Assembly: GCF_003957515.1 (NCBI RefSeq)
Contig: NZ_RQXW01000008.1
Span: 62,001 to 126,000, forward strand
From: Amphritea opalescens
GTDB taxonomy: Bacteria; Pseudomonadota; Gammaproteobacteria; Pseudomonadales; Balneatricaceae
DNA length: 64,000 bases
Reading direction: 5' to 3'
This document shows, in pieces, positions 10,309 through 18,761 of this stretch (position 1 is the first letter of the stretch; every line of letters starts with the position of its first letter). The translations under genes were made by a program, and so were the position numbers. Below the pieces are notes generated by a model that saw nothing but the letters and a program-made list of their open reading frames with translations, did not search any database and was not told the origin of the DNA.

Positions 10309-10430
10309 TGAACAAGCTGCCTATAATAAAGTGAAGGCAGCATTTTAGGGGGGCATTATCGGTGGGTCAACCGTTAATGCTCCTTGGGTGTGTCATATCA
10401 ATAGTCATTGATTTAACAGTAGATTCACCG

Positions 10431-11204
10431 TCAAAATTGATTCTTCCATTCGCGTATGGCGGCAAAAACGGCCACGTCGGTGGATAGGGGGTTATGGCTA
10501 AACTGTTCGGCGGATTGTTTGACAGATGTTTCGTTATAGCGGAGAAAGGGGTTGATCTGTTTTTCCGTTGCGATCGTGGTGGGGAGTGTCGGTAGGCCCG
10601 CCTGCCGTTGTTGGGTGCACTGCTTAATGGCGGCGGTTATCTGAGGGTTTGTCGGTTCAACCGCGGCGGCAAAGGCGAGATTGGCGAGAGAGTATTCGTG
10701 GGTGCAGTAAACCTCGGTGGTATCGGGTAGGCCTTTATAGTATGCCATCGCCTGGATCATCTGCTCAGGATTGCCTTCAAAGAGTCTGCCGCAACCGGCA
10801 AGAAATAGGGTGTCACCACAAAAAACCTGTGGGGTGGTATCGGCTAAATAATAGCTGATGTGGTCGAGGGTATGCCCCGGCACTTCATGGATTGTCAGTT
10901 GCTGTCCCAATAGTTCGATTTGGTCGTCGTTGCTCAGTTTATGGTTGATGCCCTCGAAAGGGGAGTTGGCGGGCCCGTATACGTCGGCGGAGTGCTCAAG
11001 GCTGAGTTGGTTGACGCCGCCGGTATGGTCTGCGTGGTGATGGGTGACGAGAATAGCGGTGAGTTGAAGGTTGTTGTCTTTCAGGTAGCGGTTAACAACA
11101 TCGGCATCACCGGGGTCGACAACGGCCACTGCTTGAGAACCGGGCACTGTCAGCGCCCAAATATAGTTATCATCAAAAGCAGGAATCGGGGTGACATTAA
11201 ACAT
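10431..11204 (-). CDS. gloB: Hydroxyacylglutathione hydrolase (glyoxalase II)
   Basis: Hydrolyses S-lactoylglutathione to lactate and glutathione, the second step of methylglyoxal detoxification. The metallo-beta-lactamase fold is shown by the metal motif THHHADH at about residues 52-58, with further ligands in GHTLDHISY, FCGDTLF and the C-terminal THEYS. 257 residues matches the family. GAGG lies 8 bases upstream of the ATG. It is divergent from the methyltransferase-rnhA-dnaQ genes, the same arrangement as gloB-yafS-rnhA-dnaQ in E. coli. Confidence 0.95.
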   Translation of the reverse strand: MFNVTPIPAFDDNYIWALTVPGSQAVAVVDPGDADVVNRYLKDNNLQLTAILVTHHHADHTGGVNQLSLEHSADVYGPANSPFEGINHKLSNDDQIELLGQQLTIHEVPGHTLDHISYYLADTTPQVFCGDTLFLAGCGRLFEGNPEQMIQAMAYYKGLPDTTEVYCTHEYSLANLAFAAAVEPTNPQITAAIKQCTQQRQAGLPTLPTTIATEKQINPFLRYNETSVKQSAEQFSHNPLSTDVAVFAAIREWKNQF

Positions 11205-11327
11205 TTTAGGCCTCGGCTGAATCAGATTTGTCAGATATAGTAGTAAAGGATAAAGCGTAAAGGCAGATGTATTTGCCTTATTGCAAGATTAACCTATTCA
11301 CAGCGGAGCGTTAAGCGCTAATACTAT

Positions 11328-12113
11328 ATGGTTTTTAAACGACAGCCCCCTCTCGATGAATGGTTACCCGAGTTACGTCAGTGGTTTGCGACAGATCTTG
11401 GTCAGCAACTATTAGCGTCTGAGCGGGCATTACTGGATCGCTTGTTACCCACGATGTTTGGTTATCATCTGTTGCAGATCAGTATTGATAACCGCTTAGA
11501 TCTCGTGCATGAAAGCCCTGTTCGGCATCAGGTTAAGGTCAATCCACTGACTGAGTTGGGATTGCCCGACAATGCCGTTATTGCGCGTAATGAAGAGTTA
11601 CCCTTTGAGAACAACAGTATCGATGTGGTGGTGCTGCACCACGCACTAGACTTTACACAAAGCCCGCATCAGGTGTTGCGTGAAGCGTCTCGAGTATTGA
11701 GGCCTGGGGGGTATTTGCTGAATCTAGGGTTTAACCCTATTAGTTGGTGGGGCGTTTATCGGCGGCTTAAATTTAATAAAAACACGGTGCCGTGGCAGGG
11801 GCATTTTATTAGCCCTCAGCGGATGCATGATTGGCTTGCCCTGTTGGAGCTGACGGTGGTAAAAGAGCTGTCAGATTATTATCCTTTACCCTTTGAAAAA
11901 GAATCTTGGCGTCACCGCTCTCGTTTGATCGAAGCGATGACGCGGCGTTGTTCGTCCCATTGCGGGGCATTTATGTTACAGGTTGCGCGTAAAGATGTGG
12001 GGGGCATGACGCCCATAGAACCCGTTAAGAAACAGCGTAAGCTAATTAATATGCCGTTGGTTGAGCCCTCAACCCGCGGCGCCCGAGGAAGTGTGAGTGA
12101 AGAAAAAAATTAA
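11328..12113 (+). CDS. YafS-type methyltransferase-fold protein
   Basis: Class I methyltransferase-like protein (Methyltransf_11 region) between gloB and rnhA, the place held by yafS in E. coli. Visible motifs are [20 protein letters not shown] (about 89-108), [19 protein letters not shown] (motifs IV-VI) and a basic C-terminal tail. The glycine-rich SAM-binding motif I normally found before this (a DxGxGxG strand-loop) is missing; instead there is [16 protein letters not shown]. No RNA or small-molecule substrate is known to me for this family. Its 3' end overlaps rnhA by 17 bases. Confidence 0.75.
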   Translation: MVFKRQPPLDEWLPELRQWFATDLGQQLLASERALLDRLLPTMFGYHLLQISIDNRLDLVHESPVRHQVKVNPLTELGLPDNAVIARNEELPFENNSIDVVVLHHALDFTQSPHQVLREASRVLRPGGYLLNLGFNPISWWGVYRRLKFNKNTVPWQGHFISPQRMHDWLALLELTVVKELSDYYPLPFEKESWRHRSRLIEAMTRRCSSHCGAFMLQVARKDVGGMTPIEPVKKQRKLINMPLVEPSTRGARGSVSEEKN

Positions 12114-12543
12114 GATTTATACCGATGGTGCCTGTAAGGGGAATCCCGGTCCTGGTGGTTGGGGAGCGGTACTGCAGTATGGCGAACATGCCAAAGAGTT
12201 GTTTGGTGGTGAGTTGACGACGACGAATAACCGGATGGAGTTGATGGCTGCGATTGAAGCCCTATTGGTGTTGAAAGAGCCTTGCGATATTGTGTTAACC
12301 ACTGACTCCCAATACGTGCGTAAAGGTATCACCGAATGGCTTGCTGGCTGGAAGCGTAATGGCTGGAAAACAGCAGCTAAGAAACCTGTTAAAAATGCCG
12401 ATCTCTGGCAGCGTCTTGATGAGCAGAACGCACGGCATCAGATTGAATGGAAATGGGTGAAGGGCCATAGCGGTCATCCCGGCAATGAGTTGGCCGATCA
12501 GCTAGCGAACCGAGGGGTCGAGCAGGCCCTGCAACAGGCATAA
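12097..12543 (+). CDS. rnhA: Ribonuclease HI
   Basis: Cleaves the RNA strand of RNA-DNA hybrids such as R-loops and lagging-strand primers. The four catalytic acids fall at the same positions as in E. coli: D10 in [12 protein letters not shown]48 in NRMEL, D70 in TTDSQYV and D134 in GNELAD, plus H124 in KGHSGHPGN. 148 residues, near the usual 155. The start is GTG at 12097, preceded by AGGAAG; no better ATG exists. It lies inside the 3' end of the methyltransferase gene, indicating translational coupling, and is followed 14 bases later by dnaQ. Confidence 0.97.
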   Translation: MKKKIKIYTDGACKGNPGPGGWGAVLQYGEHAKELFGGELTTTNNRMELMAAIEALLVLKEPCDIVLTTDSQYVRKGITEWLAGWKRNGWKTAAKKPVKNADLWQRLDEQNARHQIEWKWVKGHSGHPGNELADQLANRGVEQALQQA

Positions 12544-12557
12544 GTGATAGAAAGTTA

Positions 12558-13280
12558 ATGAGACAAATTATACTGGATACCGAAACCACGGGTATCGACC
12601 CCAAAGAGGGGCATCGAATTATCGAGATTGGTTGTGTTGAGATGATGAACCGTCGTTTGACGGGGCGGACCTATCATCGTTATTTGAACCCTGATCGGGC
12701 CATTGATGAGGAAGCTATTCAGGTGCACGGTATCACCAATGAATCATTGGTGGATGAACCTCGCTTTCCCGATATTCAGGATGAGTTTCTGCACTTTATT
12801 CGTGGGGCCGACCTCGTTATTCATAACGCGCCCTTCGATTTGGGCTTCATGGATAATGAATTGCGGCTCAATAATCACAATGAGCGAATCAAGGATTTTT
12901 GTCAGATAACGGATACCTTGGCGCTGGCACGTAAGAAGCATCCCGGGCAGAAAAATAACCTAGATGCTCTGTGTCGTCGCTACGGCATAGATAACAGTCA
13001 TCGTGAATTGCACGGCGCCTTGCTTGACTCAGAGATTCTGGCTGACGTGTATCTCATGCTTACCGGTGGGCAGAAAAACCTGCTATTGGCCGGTGAGGAG
13101 GATGGTTTTGATGGCGTTGATCAAATTCGACGGCTCAATAATAGCAGTGAGCTGAACTTAACCGTACGCTCAGCAGGTGCCGCAGAGCTTGAGGCGCACA
13201 ATGCTTATATTAGTCGGTTGGATGGCAAGACAGGAAGCATCTGGAGCCAGATAGGGGTGATTCCAAGCGACACCGAGTAA
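12558..13280 (+). CDS. dnaQ: DNA polymerase III epsilon subunit (3'-5' proofreading exonuclease)
   Basis: Proofreading exonuclease of the replicative polymerase core. Exo I ILDTETTGIDP begins at residue 5, Exo II IHNAPFDLGFMDNEL is near 90-104, and the Exo III-epsilon motif HGALLDSEILADVYLML is at about 152-168. The C-terminal part (about 190-240) carries the linker and polymerase-binding segment. 240 residues, family length. Co-transcribed with rnhA, and ends before a bidirectional terminator shared with nhaB. Confidence 0.96.
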   Translation: MRQIILDTETTGIDPKEGHRIIEIGCVEMMNRRLTGRTYHRYLNPDRAIDEEAIQVHGITNESLVDEPRFPDIQDEFLHFIRGADLVIHNAPFDLGFMDNELRLNNHNERIKDFCQITDTLALARKKHPGQKNNLDALCRRYGIDNSHRELHGALLDSEILADVYLMLTGGQKNLLLAGEEDGFDGVDQIRRLNNSSELNLTVRSAGAAELEAHNAYISRLDGKTGSIWSQIGVIPSDTE

Positions 13281-13355
13281 TGGTTGCGTCGACATGGGTT
13301 GTGATCTTAAATGTTTTTGTAATAGATAGCGTTTAAGACAGAGTATTTAAACAAG

Positions 13356-13389
13356 AAAAAGGCTGATGTCATGACATCAGCCTTTTTTT
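13356..13389. terminator. Bidirectional terminator between dnaQ and nhaB
   Basis: The perfect stem GGCTGATGTCA/TGACATCAGCC (13361-13382) is preceded by five A and followed by seven T, so it serves both converging genes. Confidence 0.85.
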
Positions 13390-13424
13390 GTTACCGAGCC
13401 ATTCCTGATGGCAACGTCGGTCGC

Positions 13425-14924
13425 TTATAGGAAGTGGGTTACGGCAAAGTAACCGGTTAGGCTCATGACGATGGTGTAGGGCAGGGCCATCCATACCATG
13501 GTGCCATAGGATAAGCGGATAAGCGGTGCGAGCGCAGAGGTTAGCAGGAAGAGAAACGCTGCTTGTCCGTTGGGTGTGGCTACGCTGGGGATGTTGGTGC
13601 CGGTATTGATCGCAATGGCGAGCAGATCAAAGTGCTCACGGGTAATCGAGCCTTCATGGAGCGCTTCGAGAACTTCATTGATATACACGGTGGCAACAAA
13701 GACGTTATCGGAAATAGCGGATAATACGCCGTTCGCGACGAAGAATATCCCCGGTTGAACCTGGGTATCCATCGCCAGTACGGAGGCGATGATCGGCTGG
13801 AATAGATGTTGCTCATGAATAACGGAGACGATGGAGAAGAAGACGACCAGCAATGCTGTAAAGGGCAGGGCTTCTTCAAAGGCCTTGCCGATCTGGTGCT
13901 CTTCGACGATTCCGTTAAAGGCGGTCAGGAGAATAATAACGGTTAGGCCGATTAAACCTACAGCCGCGAGGTGGAAGGCTAAGGCGAGTACGAGGAAAAA
14001 CGCCACTAGAATCTGAACAAAGAGTGCTAGCTTGTCGGATTTAGTGAGTTTTCTGTCCTGTTCTGCGGCGTAGTCTTCTAAGATGGCGCGGACGGAATCG
14101 GGGATATCGGCGCCATAGCCAAACCATTTAAGTTTTTCCAACAGCATGCAGGTTGCAAGACCGGCAAAGAGTACGGGCATAGTGACCGGCGCCATGAGGG
14201 TGAAAAACTCGACGAAATCCCAGCCTGCTTTTTGGGCGATCAGTAGGTTTTGTGGTTCGCCTACCAGTGTGCATACCCCACCCAACGCAGTACCAACGGC
14301 ACCATGCATCAGTAGGCTGCGTAAGAAGGCGCGAAATTGATTCAGGGTTTCGTGGTGGTCTTGGTGTACATGTTCATCATCGCCGTGGTCATGGGCTTCT
14401 TGCTGAGACTGTTTACCTGAAGCGACTTTATGGTAAACCGCATAGAAGCCAACCCCGACGCTGATTAATACCGCGGTAACGGTCAGCGCATCGAGAAACG
14501 CCGAAAGCAGTGCGGCAAATAGCGAAAACATCAGTGATAAGATGATTTTAGAGCGAATTTTTAGCAGTAATTTGGTGAATACCCATAAAAGCATATCCTT
14601 CATGAAGTAGATGCCTGCTACCATAAACATCAGTAGTAGGATGACTTCTAGGTTGGCTGCGACTTCATGGTAAACCGAATCTGGGCTCGCCAGTCCGATG
14701 ATGATCGCTTCTAGAGCAAGTAAGCCCCCAGGTTGCAGTGGGTAGCATTTTAGCGCTAGGGCGAGGGTGAAGATGAATTCAAAAATCAGCATCCAGCCGG
14801 TGATAACGGGGCCGACCGTGTAGAGAAGAATCGGGTTGAGAATCAAAAAAAGTACAATGGCTTGCTTATACCATATGGGGGAGTTGCCAAGAAAGTTCTT
14901 AATAAGAGCCTGCGTAGTGGTCAT
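13425..14924 (-). CDS. nhaB: Na+/H+ antiporter NhaB
   Basis: Inner-membrane antiporter that expels sodium in exchange for protons. The opening [20 protein letters not shown], followed by [20 protein letters not shown], is the NhaB signature, with about 12 membrane segments and [20 protein letters not shown] in the core. 499 residues matches E. coli NhaB (about 513). A TTG at 14945 could add 7 residues, but the ATG at 14924 has AGGA ten bases upstream and gives the normal N-terminus. A histidine- and aspartate-rich cytoplasmic loop (about 183-200, [15 protein letters not shown]) is unusually acidic/histidine-rich. It fits a sodium-rich habitat along with nqr. Confidence 0.95.
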   Translation of the reverse strand: MTTTQALIKNFLGNSPIWYKQAIVLFLILNPILLYTVGPVITGWMLIFEFIFTLALALKCYPLQPGGLLALEAIIIGLASPDSVYHEVAANLEVILLLMFMVAGIYFMKDMLLWVFTKLLLKIRSKIILSLMFSLFAALLSAFLDALTVTAVLISVGVGFYAVYHKVASGKQSQQEAHDHGDDEHVHQDHHETLNQFRAFLRSLLMHGAVGTALGGVCTLVGEPQNLLIAQKAGWDFVEFFTLMAPVTMPVLFAGLATCMLLEKLKWFGYGADIPDSVRAILEDYAAEQDRKLTKSDKLALFVQILVAFFLVLALAFHLAAVGLIGLTVIILLTAFNGIVEEHQIGKAFEEALPFTALLVVFFSIVSVIHEQHLFQPIIASVLAMDTQVQPGIFFVANGVLSAISDNVFVATVYINEVLEALHEGSITREHFDLLAIAINTGTNIPSVATPNGQAAFLFLLTSALAPLIRLSYGTMVWMALPYTIVMSLTGYFAVTHFL

Positions 14925-15169
14925 CGATACGGGGTCCTGTGCCAATTCGGGCTTATGGAAAGTTGCTGTAGATCAGGTTAATAATAGTGATTACAGTCTT
15001 TCCAACGTATGTTAAGTAGTTAAAGCTATTATAATTTTGCGGTAGATTAGCAGGAGTTGCGCTAAATCAAAAGCCTGCTTAACCTGTTAAGAATACTCTA
15101 GTCTTCAGGTTGTCTGTATGCCTGAATCCACCATTTAGTGATCTGTTTTTGTTTAGGTTCCATTATATT

Positions 15170-15943
15170 ATGAAAATTGAATATATTTATGCCACTGGAG
15201 ACCGGGTCTGGTCAGACCCTCAAGGTCGTTGGTTATTTGCGCAACCCTGCTGTGATCATGGGCTTGCAATAGAGGAATATGATCTCACATTGCTACCTGA
15301 GCAGCCGATTAGGCTGGTTGTTATGCCGGAAGCTGAGTTGCGGGATCAAGCCTCGGGGTTGCAGCTACGACAACTGTTGTCGCGGACCGATGAAGCGCAG
15401 TTCCCGCTACTCTCTCGAGCGGCTCAGGTGGTTACCTGGAGTGGTCATCATCGTTTTTGCTCTCGCTGTGGCGATGCCTTAGTGCATCACGACCATGACT
15501 TGGCTAAGCAGTGTAACGGTTGCGGTTTAACCCAGTATCCTCGTTTATCGCCCTGTATTATTACCTTAGTAACGCGGGGCGAATATTGTCTACTCGCCCA
15601 TGGGATTAGGTTTAACGAAGTACGTTACAGTACGTTGGCCGGATTTATTGAGGCGGGGGAAAGTGCGGAAGATGCCTTATCACGAGAGGTGCGTGAAGAG
15701 GTGGGGGTTGAGGTTAACAATATTCGTTACCACTGCAGTCAGTCTTGGCCTTTTCCGCATTCTTTGATGTTTGGTTTTTTTGCGGATTATGTGTCTGGCG
15801 AGATTGTGCCAGAGCCTGAAGAGATCGTTGATGCGCGTTGGTTCCATTACACTGAATTGGATGAGGCGCCGATTCCGCCGCCCTTTACCATTGCCCGGCA
15901 GCTGATCGATGCCTTTCATGCCCGTTGTGTTAAAGCAGATTAA
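15170..15943 (+). CDS. nudC: NAD(H) pyrophosphatase / NAD-RNA decapping enzyme NudC
   Basis: Nudix hydrolase that splits NADH and removes NAD caps from RNA. The zinc site uses CSRCGDALVHH and QCNGCG (four Cys near residues 100-120). The Nudix box GFIEAGESAEDALSREVREE with VGVEV follows at about 155-180, and SQSWPFPHSLM is the NudC-specific signature after it. Starting at ATG 15170 gives 257 residues, the same as E. coli NudC; a TTG at 15110 would add 20 atypical residues. The ribosome-binding site is weak. The 3' end overlaps the converging SCP2 gene by 4 bases with no terminator between. Confidence 0.94.
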   Translation: MKIEYIYATGDRVWSDPQGRWLFAQPCCDHGLAIEEYDLTLLPEQPIRLVVMPEAELRDQASGLQLRQLLSRTDEAQFPLLSRAAQVVTWSGHHRFCSRCGDALVHHDHDLAKQCNGCGLTQYPRLSPCIITLVTRGEYCLLAHGIRFNEVRYSTLAGFIEAGESAEDALSREVREEVGVEVNNIRYHCSQSWPFPHSLMFGFFADYVSGEIVPEPEEIVDARWFHYTELDEAPIPPPFTIARQLIDAFHARCVKAD

Positions 15944-16275
15944 CGCTGCTTTTGTTTGCTGAAAAACTTACTTAAGCGCGTCGCTAACATGACGTTGCCC
16001 TCGGCTCTGAGTTTGCCGCTTAGGTAAGCGCTCATGCCATCTTTTTGCCCCGTGACAACGCTAATAAAGGTTTTGCTGTTGGTTATTAACGTGATATCGG
16101 GGTCCTGATGTTCGCCCCGTTCAACCCTGAGCTGCTGTTCGGCGATGCTGAAATAAAAATCATCGGCATCGTCTAATACGAATTGGTATGTGGCCGTGAT
16201 GCCCTGTGTATTTTCAGGGATAAAGCGGCTGGAAAGCTTTTCGATAACCTGAGTGACGGTGATAGTATCGGACAT
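15940..16275 (-). CDS. SCP2 sterol-binding domain protein
   Basis: A 111-residue single-domain protein of the SCP2 lipid-binding fold, supported by the pattern YQFVLDDADDFYFSIAEQQL, DPDITLITNSKTFISVVTGQ and the C-terminal SGKLRAEGNVMLATRLSKFF, which is typical (GKLKxxGDxxLAxKL). Such proteins bind fatty acyl or isoprenoid-like lipids in a tunnel; bacterial roles vary (for example UbiJ-like help in ubiquinone synthesis). No partner gene is adjacent, so the role is open. Cytoplasmic: no signal peptide. Converges on nudC. Confidence 0.85.
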   Translation of the reverse strand: MSDTITVTQVIEKLSSRFIPENTQGITATYQFVLDDADDFYFSIAEQQLRVERGEHQDPDITLITNSKTFISVVTGQKDGMSAYLSGKLRAEGNVMLATRLSKFFSKQKQR

Positions 16276-16399
16276 GTTAATTCAGCTCTCCAATTTTATG
16301 TAACAGTGATATTGCCTACGAGGGTTGTATGTTACATTACCCAACTATAAATCAATATATTGAATTGCCCTGAAAGGGCGTATTTATCTGGAGTGTTAG

Positions 16400-17470
16400 G
16401 TGGTCGATTTTCTGGCAAATTACGGATTGTTTCTGGCAAAAGCGTTGACGGTAGTCGGTGCTTTGGTTCTCGTCTTGATCGCGGTGGCGGCCGTCGCCTC
16501 ACGGAATAAAAAAGACAATAAAGATGGCTATCTCAGTGTTCATAGTATGAACGAGACACTGGAAGATATGGAACATGCATTGAAAGAGGTGGTGCTAGAC
16601 CCTGAGGTGTATAAGCATCAACTTAAAGCTGAAGAAAAGCAGGACAAAGCGGATGCTAAAGCACGCAAGAAAGCGCTGAAAAAAGCGGAGCCGGTACCTG
16701 AAGCTGACCGTAAGCGTGTATACGTGCTGGATTTCGATGGTGATATTAAAGCCTCAGAGCTTGAGCCTCTACGTGAAGAAATCACCGCAGTGCTGACCAT
16801 GGCAACAGACAAGGATGAAGTGGTTGTGCGCTTGGAAAGCCCCGGCGGCATGGTGCATAGCTACGGCTTGGCATCCTCGCAACTTGAGCGTATTAAACGT
16901 CAAGGCATTCCGTTGACGGTCTGTGTCGATAAAGTGGCCGCCAGTGGTGGTTATATGATGGCTTGTCTAGCCGATAAAATCGTCGCAGCCCCTTTTTCGG
17001 TGTTAGGGTCGATCGGTGTCGTTGCACAGATACCTAACTTTCACCGTTTGCTGAAAAAGCATGATATTGATTATGAAATTCTAACCGCGGGTGAATATAA
17101 ACGCACCATGACGGTGATGGGTGAAAACACTGAAAAAGGCCGGCAGAAGTTTATTGAGGAGCTGGAAGATACACATAGCCTCTTCAAAGAGTTTGTTGGT
17201 GAGTTTCGCCCGCAGGTTGATTTAGAAAAAGTAGCCACCGGTGAAGTCTGGTTTGGCCGTCGTGCGTTGGATGTTAACTTGGTTGATGAAATCTCAACCA
17301 GTGATGAATATCTGACAAAAGCCTGCGATGAAGCCGATGTCTACCTGGTACGTTTTGAATACAAGAAAACCCTTCAGGATCGTATTTCAGAGATGTCAGT
17401 TAAAACAACCGATACGTTATTCACCAAGTGGGCGGGCCGTATTTTAAACCCCCGTTTACTGGCTAAGTAA
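16400..17470 (+). CDS. sohB: Inner-membrane protease SohB
   Basis: Signal-peptide-peptidase family S49 protease anchored in the inner membrane with its active site in the periplasm. An N-terminal helix spans about 10-33 (LFLAKALTVVGALVLVLIAV), followed by a lysine-rich linker and the S49 N-terminal region. The Ser-Lys dyad is visible: Ser182 in VAASGGYMMAC and Lys234 in GEYKRTMT. 356 residues against about 349 in E. coli. The start is GTG 16400 with GGAG upstream. Monocistronic; substrates are unknown. Confidence 0.93.
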   Translation: MVDFLANYGLFLAKALTVVGALVLVLIAVAAVASRNKKDNKDGYLSVHSMNETLEDMEHALKEVVLDPEVYKHQLKAEEKQDKADAKARKKALKKAEPVPEADRKRVYVLDFDGDIKASELEPLREEITAVLTMATDKDEVVVRLESPGGMVHSYGLASSQLERIKRQGIPLTVCVDKVAASGGYMMACLADKIVAAPFSVLGSIGVVAQIPNFHRLLKKHDIDYEILTAGEYKRTMTVMGENTEKGRQKFIEELEDTHSLFKEFVGEFRPQVDLEKVATGEVWFGRRALDVNLVDEISTSDEYLTKACDEADVYLVRFEYKKTLQDRISEMSVKTTDTLFTKWAGRILNPRLLAK

Positions 17471-17598
17471 CCAAAATGGTAGGAGAAATCACCTTATTAT
17501 GACATTTTCGCTTATAATCCTTATCTCTGTGTTTTAAACATGGTAGTACTGCCTTGTCTAAAACGATAAAGGATTATAAGCCGATTACGGGGGCGTTG

Positions 17599-18258
17599 AT
17601 GCAACAGTCTGCAACCGCAAAGAAAATTATGTCATCTGCCGAAGCTCTGTTCGCTGAACAGGGCTTTGCTGAAACCACCATGCGTGAAATTACCAGTGCG
17701 GCTAAGGTTAACCTTGCCGCCGTTAATTACCATTTTGGTTCCAAAAAAGGGTTAATTACCGCGGTGGCGGAAAAATACCTCACGCCATTAGTTGCTAATC
17801 TTAATGAGGCACTCAGCGAAAGGTTGACGTTAGACTCAGATAAAACCATTACCGCTGAAGAGCTGTTAGAGATTCTTATGCGAACCCTGTTGCGGGTGGG
17901 TAAGGTTAAGCGGTTTGCGTTGCCGGTTTGCATGCGTCTGCTCGAGCTCATCTATATGAAAAATCAGGCAGAGCTGCGAGATGAGATGATCAGCCGGTAT
18001 CGTAGCTCCTTCAGCTGTTTTGTCGATTTGATACGTAAAGATTCTGCCATCATGAGTGATGAGGAGTTTTTCTGGCGGCTGCATTTTCTGATGGGATCGA
18101 TTGTTTTTACTCTGTCTAATTTTCAAACGCTGGTGGCGCTCGAAATGCGCGAGTATGAGCGTTCGGCTGAGGTAGAGCGTACGCTGCATCGTCTCATTCC
18201 CGTCTTGGTGGCGGGTTTACATGCCCGCGCCGACAGTACTCCCTTTACCCGTCTGTGA
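17599..18258 (+). CDS. psrA: PsrA-like TetR-family regulator
   Basis: TetR-family repressor/activator. The DNA-binding part (about 10-56) reads ILFAEQG-like SSAEALFAEQGFAETTMRE and ends NLAAVNYHFGSKKGLI, very close to Pseudomonas PsrA, which responds to long-chain fatty acids and controls beta-oxidation and rpoS. It lies upstream of nagZ as psrA does in Pseudomonas. An earlier TTG (17554) exists without a ribosome-binding site; the ATG at 17599 has GGGGG upstream and reproduces the PsrA N-terminus, with nine residues before the first helix, so I use it (220 residues). A small palindrome GTTTTAAAC (17531-17539) just upstream could be part of an operator. Ligand and targets here are inference. 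Confidence 0.8.
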   Translation: MQQSATAKKIMSSAEALFAEQGFAETTMREITSAAKVNLAAVNYHFGSKKGLITAVAEKYLTPLVANLNEALSERLTLDSDKTITAEELLEILMRTLLRVGKVKRFALPVCMRLLELIYMKNQAELRDEMISRYRSSFSCFVDLIRKDSAIMSDEEFFWRLHFLMGSIVFTLSNFQTLVALEMREYERSAEVERTLHRLIPVLVAGLHARADSTPFTRL

Positions 18259-18277
18259 CGGGTTATCCTCTTTCTTT

Positions 18278-18754
18278 ATGCATATACATATCTCGTTAGC
18301 CCGCCAAACCCTTGAGTTACGGCGGGACTTCGTCTGTCTTGAGTGTTATTCGGTTTCAACCGCCTTGAATGGCCCAGGTGAGCAAAAAAACAGTGGTTGT
18401 ACGCCGCGAGGCGAACATCTGATTCGCGCTAAAATTGGCGCGGGTAAACCCTTGAATACTGTGTTTATTGGGCGTCGAGACACGGGTGAAATCTATACGC
18501 CGATGCTCGCAAAGCGCTATCCAGCACGAGACTGGATTCTCAGTCGTATAATCTGGCTCTCTGGTTGTGAAATAGGTCGCAATCGCCTCTCTTGCGTTGA
18601 TACAATGCAGCGCTATATATACATTCACGGCACGCCGGACACTGAGCCGATGGGGCAGCCGTTATCCCATGGCTGCATCCGGATGCGCAATATTGATATT
18701 GTGTCTTTGTTTGAGCATGTGAATGTCGGAACCCGAGTTTTCATAGAAGAGTAA
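18278..18754 (+). CDS. L,D-transpeptidase-fold (YkuD) protein without signal peptide
   Basis: A 158-residue protein consisting almost entirely of a YkuD domain. The catalytic motif is intact: HG at IHGTPDTEPMGQPLSHGCIRM-type spacing, with nucleophile Cys133 in SHGCIRM. The ATG at 18278 starts MHIHISLARQTLEL; a longer in-frame start at 18221 lies inside the regulator gene. There is no signal peptide, lipobox or membrane helix, so the product should be cytosolic, unlike classic L,D-transpeptidases that crosslink murein in the periplasm. It is 7 bases from nagZ, a cytosolic murein-recycling gene. A role in trimming recycled stem peptides (L,D-carboxypeptidase-like) is inference. The ribosome-binding site is poor. 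Confidence 0.85.
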   Translation: MHIHISLARQTLELRRDFVCLECYSVSTALNGPGEQKNSGCTPRGEHLIRAKIGAGKPLNTVFIGRRDTGEIYTPMLAKRYPARDWILSRIIWLSGCEIGRNRLSCVDTMQRYIYIHGTPDTEPMGQPLSHGCIRMRNIDIVSLFEHVNVGTRVFIEE

Positions 18755-18761
18755 ATTACGA

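Noticed and set aside
17554-17598. TTG 17554 as start of the PsrA-like gene
   Set aside because: It has no ribosome-binding site, and the ATG at 17599 reproduces the N-terminus of Pseudomonas PsrA.
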